Assembly: GCF_004361855.1 (NCBI RefSeq)
Contig: NZ_SNWQ01000001.1
Coordinates: forward strand, 310,001 to 374,000
Direction of reading: 5' to 3'
DNA: 64,000 bases
Source of the DNA: Kribbella caucasensis
Lineage (GTDB): Bacteria > Actinomycetota > Actinomycetes > Propionibacteriales > Kribbellaceae
Under the pieces are notes generated by a model. The model ran no database searches. It was given only the letters and a program-made list of their open reading frames with translations, and had not been told where the DNA came from. Below, piece after piece: positions 7,900 to 15,420 of the stretch (position 1 is the stretch's first letter; every line of letters starts with the position of its first letter). A program made the translations under genes and the position numbers.

Positions 7900-9207
7900 T
7901 CAGTTCCCGGCCCACTTCTTCGTCCAGTACTCGTCCCAGCTCTTCAGGATCTCCGCGGGCTGCGCCTTACCGGTGATGAGCTTCTGTACGTCGGCGTCCG
8001 ACTTGTTGCCCCACTCGGTCGACCACGCCACACCGCGCGGCTGGGTGACCACGATGTAGGTGTCCGGCGACGAGTTCATCGCGACGTACGACGCCCACGG
8101 GCCGTCCTTGAAGAACGGGTCGTCAGCGGCGGACTTCAGGATCGGGACCAGGCTGTTCTCCTTGGAGAACGTCATCGCCGCGTCGCCCGAGGTGAGGAAC
8201 TTGACCAGCTTCACCGCCGCTTCTTTGTTCTTGCTGCCCTCGGCGACACCCCAGCCCGCGTTCGCCAGGGGTTGCGCCGCCTTGCCGGTCGGGCCGACGG
8301 GAAGCGGCGCGGTGTCCCACTGGTCTTCCTTGATCGTCTTCGACTCGCGGACCGTGGCGATCACCTCGGGGTCCTGCAGCAGGAACCCGGTGGTGCCGGA
8401 GGTGAAGCCCTGCACCATCTCCGGGTAGCCCCAGCTGACCGACGACTTCGGGGAGGCGTTCTTGAACAGGTCGAGGTACAGGTTGAGCGCGTCGACGGCC
8501 TTGGGCGAGGAGAAGATCGTCTTGCCGCTGGTCAGCTTGAACGCGTTGTCCCGGTTGATCTCGTCGATCACGTAGCCGGAGATGATCGCGACCGCGTTGC
8601 CGCCGGCACCGAGTCCGCCGCGGAACGAGTAGCCGTACCGGTTCTTCGACGGGTCGTTGATCTTCGTCGCCTGCTCGACCATCTCGGCCCAGCTCTTCGG
8701 CGGACCGCTGTACCCGGCCTGCTGGACCAGGTCCTTGCGGTAGAACAGCGACAGCCCGTAGAAGCCGTACGGGACCATGTACGACTTGCCGCCCTGCTGG
8801 GTCACCTTGAGGGCGTTCGGGGTGAGCGCTTCGAGGCCGTCCCAGCCCTTCAGGTCGGGAGCCATGTCGTAGATCCACTTGTTCGTCGAGAACGGTCCGA
8901 CGGTGGTGTCGCGGACCTCCAGCACGTCCACGCCCTGGCCGGACTGGAGCATCTGCTGGATCTTCTGGTCCGCCTGGTTCGTCGGCGGTGAGATGAGCTG
9001 GACCTTGATGCCGGAGTTCTTCGCCTCGAAGTCGGCGATCAGCTTCTTCAGCAACGTGGTCCGGGTCGGGTTGGTCAGACTCTCGACCATCTGCAGCCGG
9101 ACCTCGCCGTCGGCCTTCTCGGCCGGACCCGGACCGCAGGCGGTCACTACCAGCGTGGCCGCGGCCAGGACCGCAGCGATTGGTGCGAGCATCTGTCGGT
9201 GACGCAT
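7900..9207 (-). CDS. Carbohydrate ABC transporter substrate-binding lipoprotein
   Basis: A 435-residue extracellular solute-binding protein (family 1). The signal MRHRQMLAPIAAVLAAATLVVTAC ends in a lipobox, so it is anchored by a lipidated Cys at about residue 24. The mature domain has typical features (LIADFEAKNSGIKVQLI, YMVPYGFYGLSLFYRKDLV, and WGVAEGSKNKEAAVKLVKFL near the C-terminus). ATG 9207 is chosen over GTG 9213 because the GAGGAGAA ribosome site is well spaced only from the ATG. It is the first gene of the transporter operon and delivers the ligand to the two permeases. Confidence 0.9.
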   Translation of the reverse strand: MRHRQMLAPIAAVLAAATLVVTACGPGPAEKADGEVRLQMVESLTNPTRTTLLKKLIADFEAKNSGIKVQLISPPTNQADQKIQQMLQSGQGVDVLEVRDTTVGPFSTNKWIYDMAPDLKGWDGLEALTPNALKVTQQGGKSYMVPYGFYGLSLFYRKDLVQQAGYSGPPKSWAEMVEQATKINDPSKNRYGYSFRGGLGAGGNAVAIISGYVIDEINRDNAFKLTSGKTIFSSPKAVDALNLYLDLFKNASPKSSVSWGYPEMVQGFTSGTTGFLLQDPEVIATVRESKTIKEDQWDTAPLPVGPTGKAAQPLANAGWGVAEGSKNKEAAVKLVKFLTSGDAAMTFSKENSLVPILKSAADDPFFKDGPWASYVAMNSSPDTYIVVTQPRGVAWSTEWGNKSDADVQKLITGKAQPAEILKSWDEYWTKKWAGN

Positions 9208-9394
9208 CGGCACTTCTCCTCAGGGGATGTGGGCCAGGGGGACGATGCCAGGGGGACTTCGTTCTGACATCAGATGAGTTGGGCGCCTGTTTCCGGAACA
9301 TTAGCCAGTTTTGCGCTGAGTCGACAAGGACTTGGTGGATATGTGACCGTAAGTGGTCTGAGGACTTAGGGTTACTCGGAAGAGGAGGTGCGGT
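9208..9394. promoter_or_regulatory. Divergent promoter region: sugar ABC operon / GntR regulator
   Basis: This 187-bp region between divergent starts holds both promoters and presumably the FadR-type operator. Ribosome sites are visible at both edges (GAGGAGAA for the binding protein; GAAGAGGAGG for the regulator). AGTC-GACAAG-GACT near 9319-9332 and TGGTCTGAGGACTTA near 9354 are weak dyads. Neither is a clean TNGTNNNACNA FadR-type site, so the exact operator is undecided. Confidence 0.5.
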
Positions 9395-10096
9395 ATGGCA
9401 GCCACCGACAAGGCGCTGACCGGCCTGCGGCAGATGATCGCGTCCGGCGCACTCGGGCCGGGCGCGAAGTTCCCGCCGGAGCCGGAGCTGTGCGACCACC
9501 TCGGCGTGTCCCGGAGCTCGCTGCGGGAGGCGGTCCGTTCGCTCGCGGCACTCGGCGTGATCGAGTCCCGGCACGGCTCCGGCACCTACGTCTCGGCGCT
9601 GGACCCGGCCGAGATCATCAGCCGGTTCTCCCTGTCGGTCGAGCTGATCCCGCTCGAAGGCGTGCTGCAACTGATGGAGGTACGCCGGATCCTCGAGTCG
9701 CACGCGACCGCCGCGGCCGCCGCCCGCCAGGACCCGGACCTGGCGGACCAGCTCGGCGAGATCCTCGACCAACTGGAGGCGACCACCGACGCGGCCGACA
9801 TCCAGAAACTGGACGCCGCGTTCCACGGCGCGATCTGCACGGCCGGCGGCAACCCGACCGTCACCGCACTCACCGGCGTGATCCGCGGCCGCGGCGGCCA
9901 CTACCGGATCTTCGAACCGGGCGAGGACTTCGAGGCGATCAAACAGACCAGCGACCGCGGCCACCGCGCCATCCTCGCCGCCATCACCAACCGCGACCCG
10001 GCCGCCGCCGCAACCGCCGCCTCCGCCCACATAGCCCAAACCGAACTCTGGCTCCGAGCCCTCCGCCCCGACCCCCAGGTAGCCCTCCCAGACTGA
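9395..10096 (+). CDS. FadR/GntR-family transcriptional regulator
   Basis: A 233-residue GntR regulator. The winged helix spans about residues 5-72, with signature FPPEPELCDHLGVSRSSLREAVRSLAALGVIE. The FCD effector domain of the FadR subfamily follows (LMEVRRILESHATAAAAARQ at about 90-109; LDAAFHGAICTAGGNPTVTA with the metal-ligand-type Asp and His; later GHRAILAAITNRDP). FadR-FCD proteins usually repress adjacent metabolic or transport genes and bind a carboxylic acid, often with a metal ion. The start at 9395 follows GAAGAGGAGG. It is divergent from the sugar ABC operon, its most likely target. Confidence 0.88.
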   Translation: MAATDKALTGLRQMIASGALGPGAKFPPEPELCDHLGVSRSSLREAVRSLAALGVIESRHGSGTYVSALDPAEIISRFSLSVELIPLEGVLQLMEVRRILESHATAAAAARQDPDLADQLGEILDQLEATTDAADIQKLDAAFHGAICTAGGNPTVTALTGVIRGRGGHYRIFEPGEDFEAIKQTSDRGHRAILAAITNRDPAAAATAASAHIAQTELWLRALRPDPQVALPD

Positions 10097-10113
10097 CCTG
10101 GCGCCCCGGGCCC

Positions 10114-10202
10114 GGACCGCCACGCCATCACAATCGCCGCCAGCGCAACGCGCTCCCGCTCGGCGCGGCCCCGGGCTCGCACCTTTGATGGTGTGGCGGT
10201 CC
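10114..10202. repeat. Palindromic element D: 17-bp inverted arms, 55-bp spacer
   Basis: The arm at 10114-10130 (GGACCGCCACGCCATCA) is repeated in inverse orientation at 10186-10202 with a single mismatch; the spacer is 55 bp. It lies in the 252-bp gap between the GntR gene and the beta-helix gene. Arm length and spacing match three other elements (25730, 26721, 43003). Its spacer resembles their core only weakly (CCGAGCGGGAGCGCG on the minus strand), so membership is tentative. It could also act as a terminator for the GntR gene. Confidence 0.55.
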
Positions 10203-10348
10203 GCCCACCGCCAACCCGCGCTTCACCTGTGCCCGATTCTTTCTCTCCCCTGTCGAGATCTTGCAGTGGATCGTCGGTCTGCGTATCGTCCGCTGCCAAG
10301 CGGACCTGCCTACCCTGAGGCGGCCGTGATCCCGAGGGGGATGTCGCC

Positions 10349-12328
10349 GTGCACCGGATTCCCTTGCCCCGTCACCGCCGGAACGCCCTGGCCGGCGCCC
10401 TGATCGGCGCTCTGCTCGCCACGCCCGCGCTGACCGCGACCGCCACCAACCCTCCTCGACCGGCACCGAAGGTCACCCGGGCCGGTCTTGATCCCGCACT
10501 CGTCGAGGGGCGTGGTGCGACCGTCGCGTTCGTCGAGCAGGAGGCCGAGAACGCGTTCACCACCGGCGAGAAGATCGGCCCGAGTCGCGAGGCCTACACC
10601 TTGCCCGCCGAGGCTTCCGGGCGCACCGCAGTACGGCTGACTCCTGGGCAGTACGTCGAGTTCACCCTGACCCGGCCGGCGAACGCGCTCACCTTGCGCT
10701 ACAGCATCCCGGACACGCCCACCGGCGGTGGAATGCGCGCACCCCTCGACGTCACGGTCAACGGCAAACGCAAGCAGACGATGACCCTGACCTCGGAGTA
10801 CGCCTGGCTCTACGGCATGTATCCGTTCTCCAACGACCCGAACGTCGACCCCATCCCCGGTTGGTGGAAGCCCGAACCCGACCCGGTCGCCAAACCGTTC
10901 CGGCCGAACCACTTCTACGACGAGCAGCGGTCGATGCTCGGCAAGACGTACCAGGCCGGCGACCGGGTGCGGTTCGCCGTACCGCGGACCACGCCGGCCG
11001 CGTGGTACGTGCTCGACCTCGCCGACTTCGAGCTCGTCGGCGCACCCGTGAAGCAGCCGCCGAAGTCCTTGTCCGTCAGGCTTTTCGGCGCCGATCCGAC
11101 CGGCCGGTACGACGCGGCGCCGGCGATGGAGCGGACCATCGCGGTCGCGAAGAGACTCGGCTGGTCGGTCTTCATCCCGCCCGGCACGTACCAGGTGAAC
11201 CGGCACATCATCGTCGACCGCATCACCATCCGCGGCGCCGGCAACTGGTGGACGACCATCAAGGGATCGGTCCTCCCGCTGCCCGAACCGGCGCCGGACA
11301 AGTCCGTCCACAGCGCGCCCGGGTTCTACGGCAAGTACGCGGCCGACGGCGGCAGCACCAAGGTGCACCTGGCCGACTTCGCGATCGAGAGTGACGTGCG
11401 CGAGCGGATCGACACCGACCAGGTGAACGGCATCGGCGGGGCGATCGGCGGCGGCTCGATCATCGAGAACCTGTACATCCATCACACCAAGGTCGGGATC
11501 TGGCTCGACGGCCCGATGGACGGCCTGCTGATCCGCAACTCGATCATCGTCGACCAGGTCGCGGACGCGATCAATCTCCATCTCGGTGTCTCGAACGTCC
11601 GCGCGACCAACAACTTCATCCGCAACACCGGCGACGACGGCCTCGCGATGTGGTCCGAGTCGAACGCCGAGGGCCTGGTCAACCACGACAACGTCTACGA
11701 CCACAACACCGTCCAGACGCCGGTGCTCGCGAACAACATCGCGATCTACGGCGGCCGCGACAACGCCGTCACGGACAACCTCGTCGCCGACCCGATCCGT
11801 GAGGGCTCGACGCTGCACGCCGGCTCACGATTCAACGCGACGCCGTTCGAAGGGACACTGGCCTTCGCCCGGAACACGACCGTCCGAGGTGGTCCGCGGG
11901 ATCTCAACTGGAACCTCGGGCTGGGCGCGATCTGGCTCTATGCGTTGCAGGCCGACATGGCCGGTCAGATCGAGATCACCGACAGCGCGTTCCTGGACTC
12001 GACGTACAACGCGTTCATGTTCGTGGTCGACTGGCCGGTGAAGGACGACTACGGGATCACGAACGTTGCCGTGCGCAACGTCCGCGTGGACGGTACGGGT
12101 ACGAATGTGGTGAACGCCCGCGTCGGCGGCTGGGCCACCTTCGAGAACGTGGACGCCCGTCATGTGGGTGCACCGTTCGTCAACAACTGCGGCACCTTCC
12201 ACTTCAACGGCCCACCCGAGTTCGACGTACGCCTCCTTGACGGCAACGACGGCGGCTGGACCAACGCCACCTGGTGCGAAGACCGCCCACCCGTCGTACC
12301 CCCACCCCCACCTTCCCCTTGGAACTAG
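10349..12328 (+). CDS. Secreted right-handed beta-helix protein, alpha-glucanase/lyase-like
   Basis: A 659-residue exported protein. GTG 10349 follows GAGGGGG; residues 1-33 are a signal peptide (NALAGALIGALLATPALTAT). Residues about 50-230 look like a carbohydrate-binding-type beta-sandwich (AVRLTPGQYVEFTLTRPANA, YVLDLADFELVG). From about 240 a pectate-lyase-like helix begins with the usual entry motif (VRLFGADPTGRYDAAPAMER, WSVFIPPGTYQV) followed by many short beta-strand repeats (NNFIRNTGDDGLAMWSESN; NAVTDNLVADPIREGS). The binding-domain-plus-helix architecture resembles mycodextranase/alpha-1,3-glucanase (GH87)-like proteins, but activity cannot be assigned from motifs alone. Probably an extracellular polysaccharide-degrading enzyme. 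Confidence 0.75.
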   Translation: MHRIPLPRHRRNALAGALIGALLATPALTATATNPPRPAPKVTRAGLDPALVEGRGATVAFVEQEAENAFTTGEKIGPSREAYTLPAEASGRTAVRLTPGQYVEFTLTRPANALTLRYSIPDTPTGGGMRAPLDVTVNGKRKQTMTLTSEYAWLYGMYPFSNDPNVDPIPGWWKPEPDPVAKPFRPNHFYDEQRSMLGKTYQAGDRVRFAVPRTTPAAWYVLDLADFELVGAPVKQPPKSLSVRLFGADPTGRYDAAPAMERTIAVAKRLGWSVFIPPGTYQVNRHIIVDRITIRGAGNWWTTIKGSVLPLPEPAPDKSVHSAPGFYGKYAADGGSTKVHLADFAIESDVRERIDTDQVNGIGGAIGGGSIIENLYIHHTKVGIWLDGPMDGLLIRNSIIVDQVADAINLHLGVSNVRATNNFIRNTGDDGLAMWSESNAEGLVNHDNVYDHNTVQTPVLANNIAIYGGRDNAVTDNLVADPIREGSTLHAGSRFNATPFEGTLAFARNTTVRGGPRDLNWNLGLGAIWLYALQADMAGQIEITDSAFLDSTYNAFMFVVDWPVKDDYGITNVAVRNVRVDGTGTNVVNARVGGWATFENVDARHVGAPFVNNCGTFHFNGPPEFDVRLLDGNDGGWTNATWCEDRPPVVPPPPPSPWN

Positions 12329-12407
12329 TCCCGTACGACGCACCGCGCGCGGCTGCTGGAGTGGACGTCTCGGCCGGGATCCTGCTTCGCGGGGTTAGGG
12401 TCGGGGC

Positions 12408-13559
12408 ATGCGCGAACACGCTCAGCGGCTGACCGGACTCGGGACGACCATCTTCGCCGAGATGTCCGCCCTCGCGGCGCGGACCGGCTCGGTCAACCTC
12501 GGCCAGGGATTCCCCGACACCGACGGCCCCGACTCTCTGCTCGAGGACGCCATCGCCGCCATCCGCGCCGGCGCGAACCAGTACGCGCCCGGCCGCGGCG
12601 TCCCCACCCTCCGCCAGGCAATCGTCGACCACCAGAAGCGGTTCTACGGCCTGGAGTACGACCCCGACACCGAGGTCCTCGTCACCACCGGCGCCACCGA
12701 GGCGATCGCCGCCGCCTTGCTCGCGTACGTCGAACCGGGTGACGAGGTCATCGCCCTCGAGCCGTACTACGACTCCTACGCCGCGGGCATCGCGATGGCC
12801 GGCGGTCACCGGGTCCCGGTCACGCTCCGCGCCCCCGACTACCGCCTCGACCTCGACGAACTCCGCGCCGCCGTCACCCCGCGCACCAAGGTCCTGCTGA
12901 TCAACTCCCCGCACAACCCGACCGGCTCCGTCCTCACCGACCCCGAACTCCGCGGCATCGCCGGCCTCGCGATCGAACACGACCTGGTCGTCATCACCGA
13001 CGAGGTGTACGAGCACCTGATCTACGACGAACTCCAGCACCACCCGCTCGCGTCGTACGACGGCATGGCGGACCGAACGGTCTCCATCAGCAGCGCGGGC
13101 AAGACCTTCTCCGTCACCGGCTGGAAGATCGGCTGGATCACCGGCTCCCCGTCGGTGGTCACCGCGGTGAACACCGCGAAGCAGTTCCTCACCTTCACCT
13201 CCGGCGCCCCCTTCCAGCCCGCCGTCGCCAATGCACTTGCCCTAGGCAACGAGTACTTCGACGCGCTGCGCGCCGACCTGCAGGCCCGCCGCGACCTCCT
13301 CTGCGACGGCCTCGAATCCCTCGGCTTCGAAGTCCACCGCCCCCAGGGCACCTACTTCGTCACCACCGATGTCCGCCCCCTCGGCTACACCGACGGCATC
13401 GACTTCTGCCGCATGCTCCCCGACCGCGCCGGCGTAGTAGCCATCCCCCACCAAGTCTTCTACGACAACACCGAATCGGGCCGCCCCCTGGTCCGCTGGG
13501 CCTTCTGCAAACAACCGCACATCCTCCAAGAAGCCCTAACCCGCCTAACCCAACTCTGA
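12408..13559 (+). CDS. Class I/II PLP-dependent aminotransferase (DapC/kynurenine transaminase-like)
   Basis: A 383-residue fold-type I aminotransferase. The motif VNLGQGFPDTDGPD near residue 27, the NSPHNPTGS loop near 166, DEVYEHLIYD (Asp that pairs with the PLP nitrogen) and SSAGKTFSVTGWKIGW (PLP-binding Lys near 230) are all present. Such proteins are annotated as succinyldiaminopimelate or kynurenine/glutamine transaminases; the sequence does not decide. The start is ATG 12408, 79 bp downstream of the beta-helix gene. The last part of the gene uses many A-ending codons but shows no frameshift. Cytoplasmic. Confidence 0.88.
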   Translation: MREHAQRLTGLGTTIFAEMSALAARTGSVNLGQGFPDTDGPDSLLEDAIAAIRAGANQYAPGRGVPTLRQAIVDHQKRFYGLEYDPDTEVLVTTGATEAIAAALLAYVEPGDEVIALEPYYDSYAAGIAMAGGHRVPVTLRAPDYRLDLDELRAAVTPRTKVLLINSPHNPTGSVLTDPELRGIAGLAIEHDLVVITDEVYEHLIYDELQHHPLASYDGMADRTVSISSAGKTFSVTGWKIGWITGSPSVVTAVNTAKQFLTFTSGAPFQPAVANALALGNEYFDALRADLQARRDLLCDGLESLGFEVHRPQGTYFVTTDVRPLGYTDGIDFCRMLPDRAGVVAIPHQVFYDNTESGRPLVRWAFCKQPHILQEALTRLTQL

Positions 13560-13581
13560 CCCTCGGGCCAAGGGCATCTCA

Positions 13582-13597
13582 GGGCAACCTGGGGCAG
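13582..13597. repeat. Dispersed 16-bp repeat GGGCAACCTGGGGCAG (copy 1)
   Basis: The same 16 bases occur exactly at 59682-59697. A related GGGGCAACCTCGGGGCA lies at about 14379-14395, and GGGGCAACCCC lies in the long hairpin at 58161. All are intergenic or at gene edges. Function unknown. Confidence 0.5.
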
Positions 13598-13676
13598 TTC
13601 CCCCAACAGGCATGACGCCGAGCAAACTCTGTGCAAGAATCGAGACAGCTCACCAGGTGCTGCTTGGAGAGAAGTG

Positions 13677-13712
13677 AAGCTGGGATTCCCGCCGGATGAC
13701 GGGGCCCAGCTT
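13677..13712. terminator. Hairpin between convergent genes
   Basis: AAGCTGGG (13677-13684) pairs with CCCAGCTT (13705-13712), with a further CCCG/CGGG pairing inside the loop. It lies 9 bp past the stop of the minus-strand DUF3800-like gene and 118 bp past the aminotransferase stop, so it can serve both genes. There is no T-tract. Confidence 0.55.
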
Positions 13713-13720
13713 TCGCGCTT

Positions 13721-14320
13721 TCAGCGGACAATCACACGATGTATGGTGACGATCTCGGACATCGCCAGCAACCAGCGCGGCTCGCCGAGCGCGGCTGAGG
13801 TCGCTGCCCCTGCCACCACATCCGGGAGCCACAGCATCGATTCCTGCAACGGCCGGGCGAAGTCGATCGGCAGCTCGCGCGAGATAAGGCCTTTGCCACG
13901 GGCACTGTCGACCAGTCGCCGATCGCGTTGATCCTGCGCCGGCGCACGCGACTCCAGCCACACACGGCTGACTCCGAACTGGTCGAGCTCGTAGAGCAGC
14001 AGTTCCAGGCAGCATCGGCGAGCCCGCTCTTGTTTCAACCTGTGCACGGGAGCCCCGACGACCACGATCGCGGCGATGTCCAGCGCGGCAGCCGCCTGGG
14101 CGATCTGGTCGCGTCGTTTGTCGGATTCGGCGTTCCAGTGCAGCCGCACGACTCCCTTGCCGGTAAGCGCCTTGAGGTCCTCCCTGAGACGCTCGAGATC
14201 GGCGGCATCAGCCACGACGGCAGCCAACGTATAGCTACCCGGCAGAAGCCCGTCGCCGACGATGACGGACTCATCCACCCAGGCGAACAAGGTGAAGTCA
14301 GCGGGTTTTGTTCTTCGCAC
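13721..14320 (-). CDS. DUF3800-like protein
   Basis: A 199-residue protein with FTLFAWVDESVIVGDGLLPGSY near its start. The WVDES motif followed by a strand (YTLAAVVAD) and the later Asp-containing strand IAAIVVVGAP resemble the RNase H-like DUF3800 family, often found near mobile or defence genes. The frame is open to 14395, but the extra 25 residues are encoded by a GGTTGCCCC-type dispersed repeat, so GTG 14320 (or the TTG before it) is the better start. No ribosome site is clear. Function unknown; a nuclease is possible from the fold but not shown. Confidence 0.6.
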   Translation of the reverse strand: MRRTKPADFTLFAWVDESVIVGDGLLPGSYTLAAVVADAADLERLREDLKALTGKGVVRLHWNAESDKRRDQIAQAAAALDIAAIVVVGAPVHRLKQERARRCCLELLLYELDQFGVSRVWLESRAPAQDQRDRRLVDSARGKGLISRELPIDFARPLQESMLWLPDVVAGAATSAALGEPRWLLAMSEIVTIHRVIVR

Positions 14321-14456
14321 CAACGGATTGTGCAGGCAGCTGGGCCGCCAAGTTGTGCGCCATTCGGGGGGCAAGGTGGGGCAACCTCGGGGCACATCGA
14401 CGCAGGTTCGCGTTGGCCCTGACAGGTGGGCGTGTGGTGCGCGAGGATTGGTGCTT

Positions 14457-14483
14457 GAGGCAACGGTTGCTTTTCGTTGCCTC
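14457..14483. terminator. Hairpin terminator of the proline-rich membrane protein gene
   Basis: GAGGCAACG (14457-14465) pairs perfectly with CGTTGCCTC (14475-14483) around a 9-base loop. It starts 17 bp downstream of the minus-strand gene ending at 14500. Confidence 0.6.
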
Positions 14484-14499
14484 CTTCTGTTGCCGTTGG

Positions 14500-15330
14500 T
14501 CAGCGGTGCTGGAACCAGAGTTTGGTGGGTTGTTGGAGAAGGAGGATCAGGAGGGTGGCGTGGATGGCCAGGCCGAGGATGCTGCCGGGGAGGGCCATCA
14601 GGCCGCCGGCGATGCCGATGGCGGCTACGACGATGAGCATGGTGCGGGCCCAGGCGCGGCGTTTGCGGACGAAGATCGCCGGGAGGATGTAGGCGACGGC
14701 AGAGATCAGGATCGCGACGACGACCACGCCCTGGCTGCCGGAGGATCCGGTGAGGATCTCGGAGATCTGCTCGCCGGCCGAGGTGAGCGAGAACAGGCCG
14801 AGGAGGACGCTGAGGCCGCCGAGCCCGAAGGAGATGGTGGCGGCGATGGTGACCTGTTTCGGCGGGGCCGGGGTGATCGGCTGGTAGGCGTACGGGCTCG
14901 GCTGCTGGGGGAAGGGGGTGCCTGGCGGGCCGTATCCGGTGCCGGGTTGGCTGGGCGGCGGACCGAAGGAACCCGAACCCGGGGTAAACGTGCCGAACGG
15001 GGGCCCAGGCTGGTTGGTCGGCGCGTTGGGCTGGCCGAACGCGCCGGGGTAGGGACCGGGGCGGTCGGCGGGTGGAGGGTTGGTGCCGGGCGCGCCGGGT
15101 CCGGTGGGACCGGGCTGGCCCGGTGAGCCGAAAACGCCTTGGTACGGGCCAGGACCTTCAGGTTCACCCTGCTGGCCTGCCGCAGGTTCTTGCTGGTGGC
15201 CGGCCGCAGGCTCAGGCTGCTGACCGGCCGCAGGCTCACGCCGGCGAGCTGCCCCTTGTGCGTCCGCGGGGGGTGTGTCGCCGGGGCGGGGCTGGTCGTC
15301 GGCCGGGGGGTTGCCCGGTTGGTCGGTCAT
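14500..15330 (-). CDS. Proline/glutamine-rich membrane protein
   Basis: A 276-residue protein. The first 155 residues are low-complexity and rich in Pro, Gly, Gln and Ala, with tandem EPAAGQQ/EPAAGHQ units at about 33-55 and PGPYQG/PGPYPG repeats. The C-terminal third has four hydrophobic segments (ATISFGLGGLSVLLGLFSL; VVVVAILISAVAYILPAIFV; TMLIVVAAIGIAGGLMALP; LGLAIHATLLILLL). This disordered-tail plus four-helix layout is common among uncharacterised actinobacterial membrane proteins. It lies next to clpB but has its own hairpin and shows no heat-shock operator. Function unknown. Confidence 0.7.
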   Translation of the reverse strand: MTDQPGNPPADDQPRPGDTPPADAQGAARRREPAAGQQPEPAAGHQQEPAAGQQGEPEGPGPYQGVFGSPGQPGPTGPGAPGTNPPPADRPGPYPGAFGQPNAPTNQPGPPFGTFTPGSGSFGPPPSQPGTGYGPPGTPFPQQPSPYAYQPITPAPPKQVTIAATISFGLGGLSVLLGLFSLTSAGEQISEILTGSSGSQGVVVVAILISAVAYILPAIFVRKRRAWARTMLIVVAAIGIAGGLMALPGSILGLAIHATLLILLLQQPTKLWFQHR

Positions 15331-15420
15331 GGGGCGAGTCCTTCCACCTGTTGGGGTCGATCCTCGCAGATAGGCGAAACGGCCGGAGAACCCGAAGGTG
15401 CCCGGCCGTTCAGCCGACCG

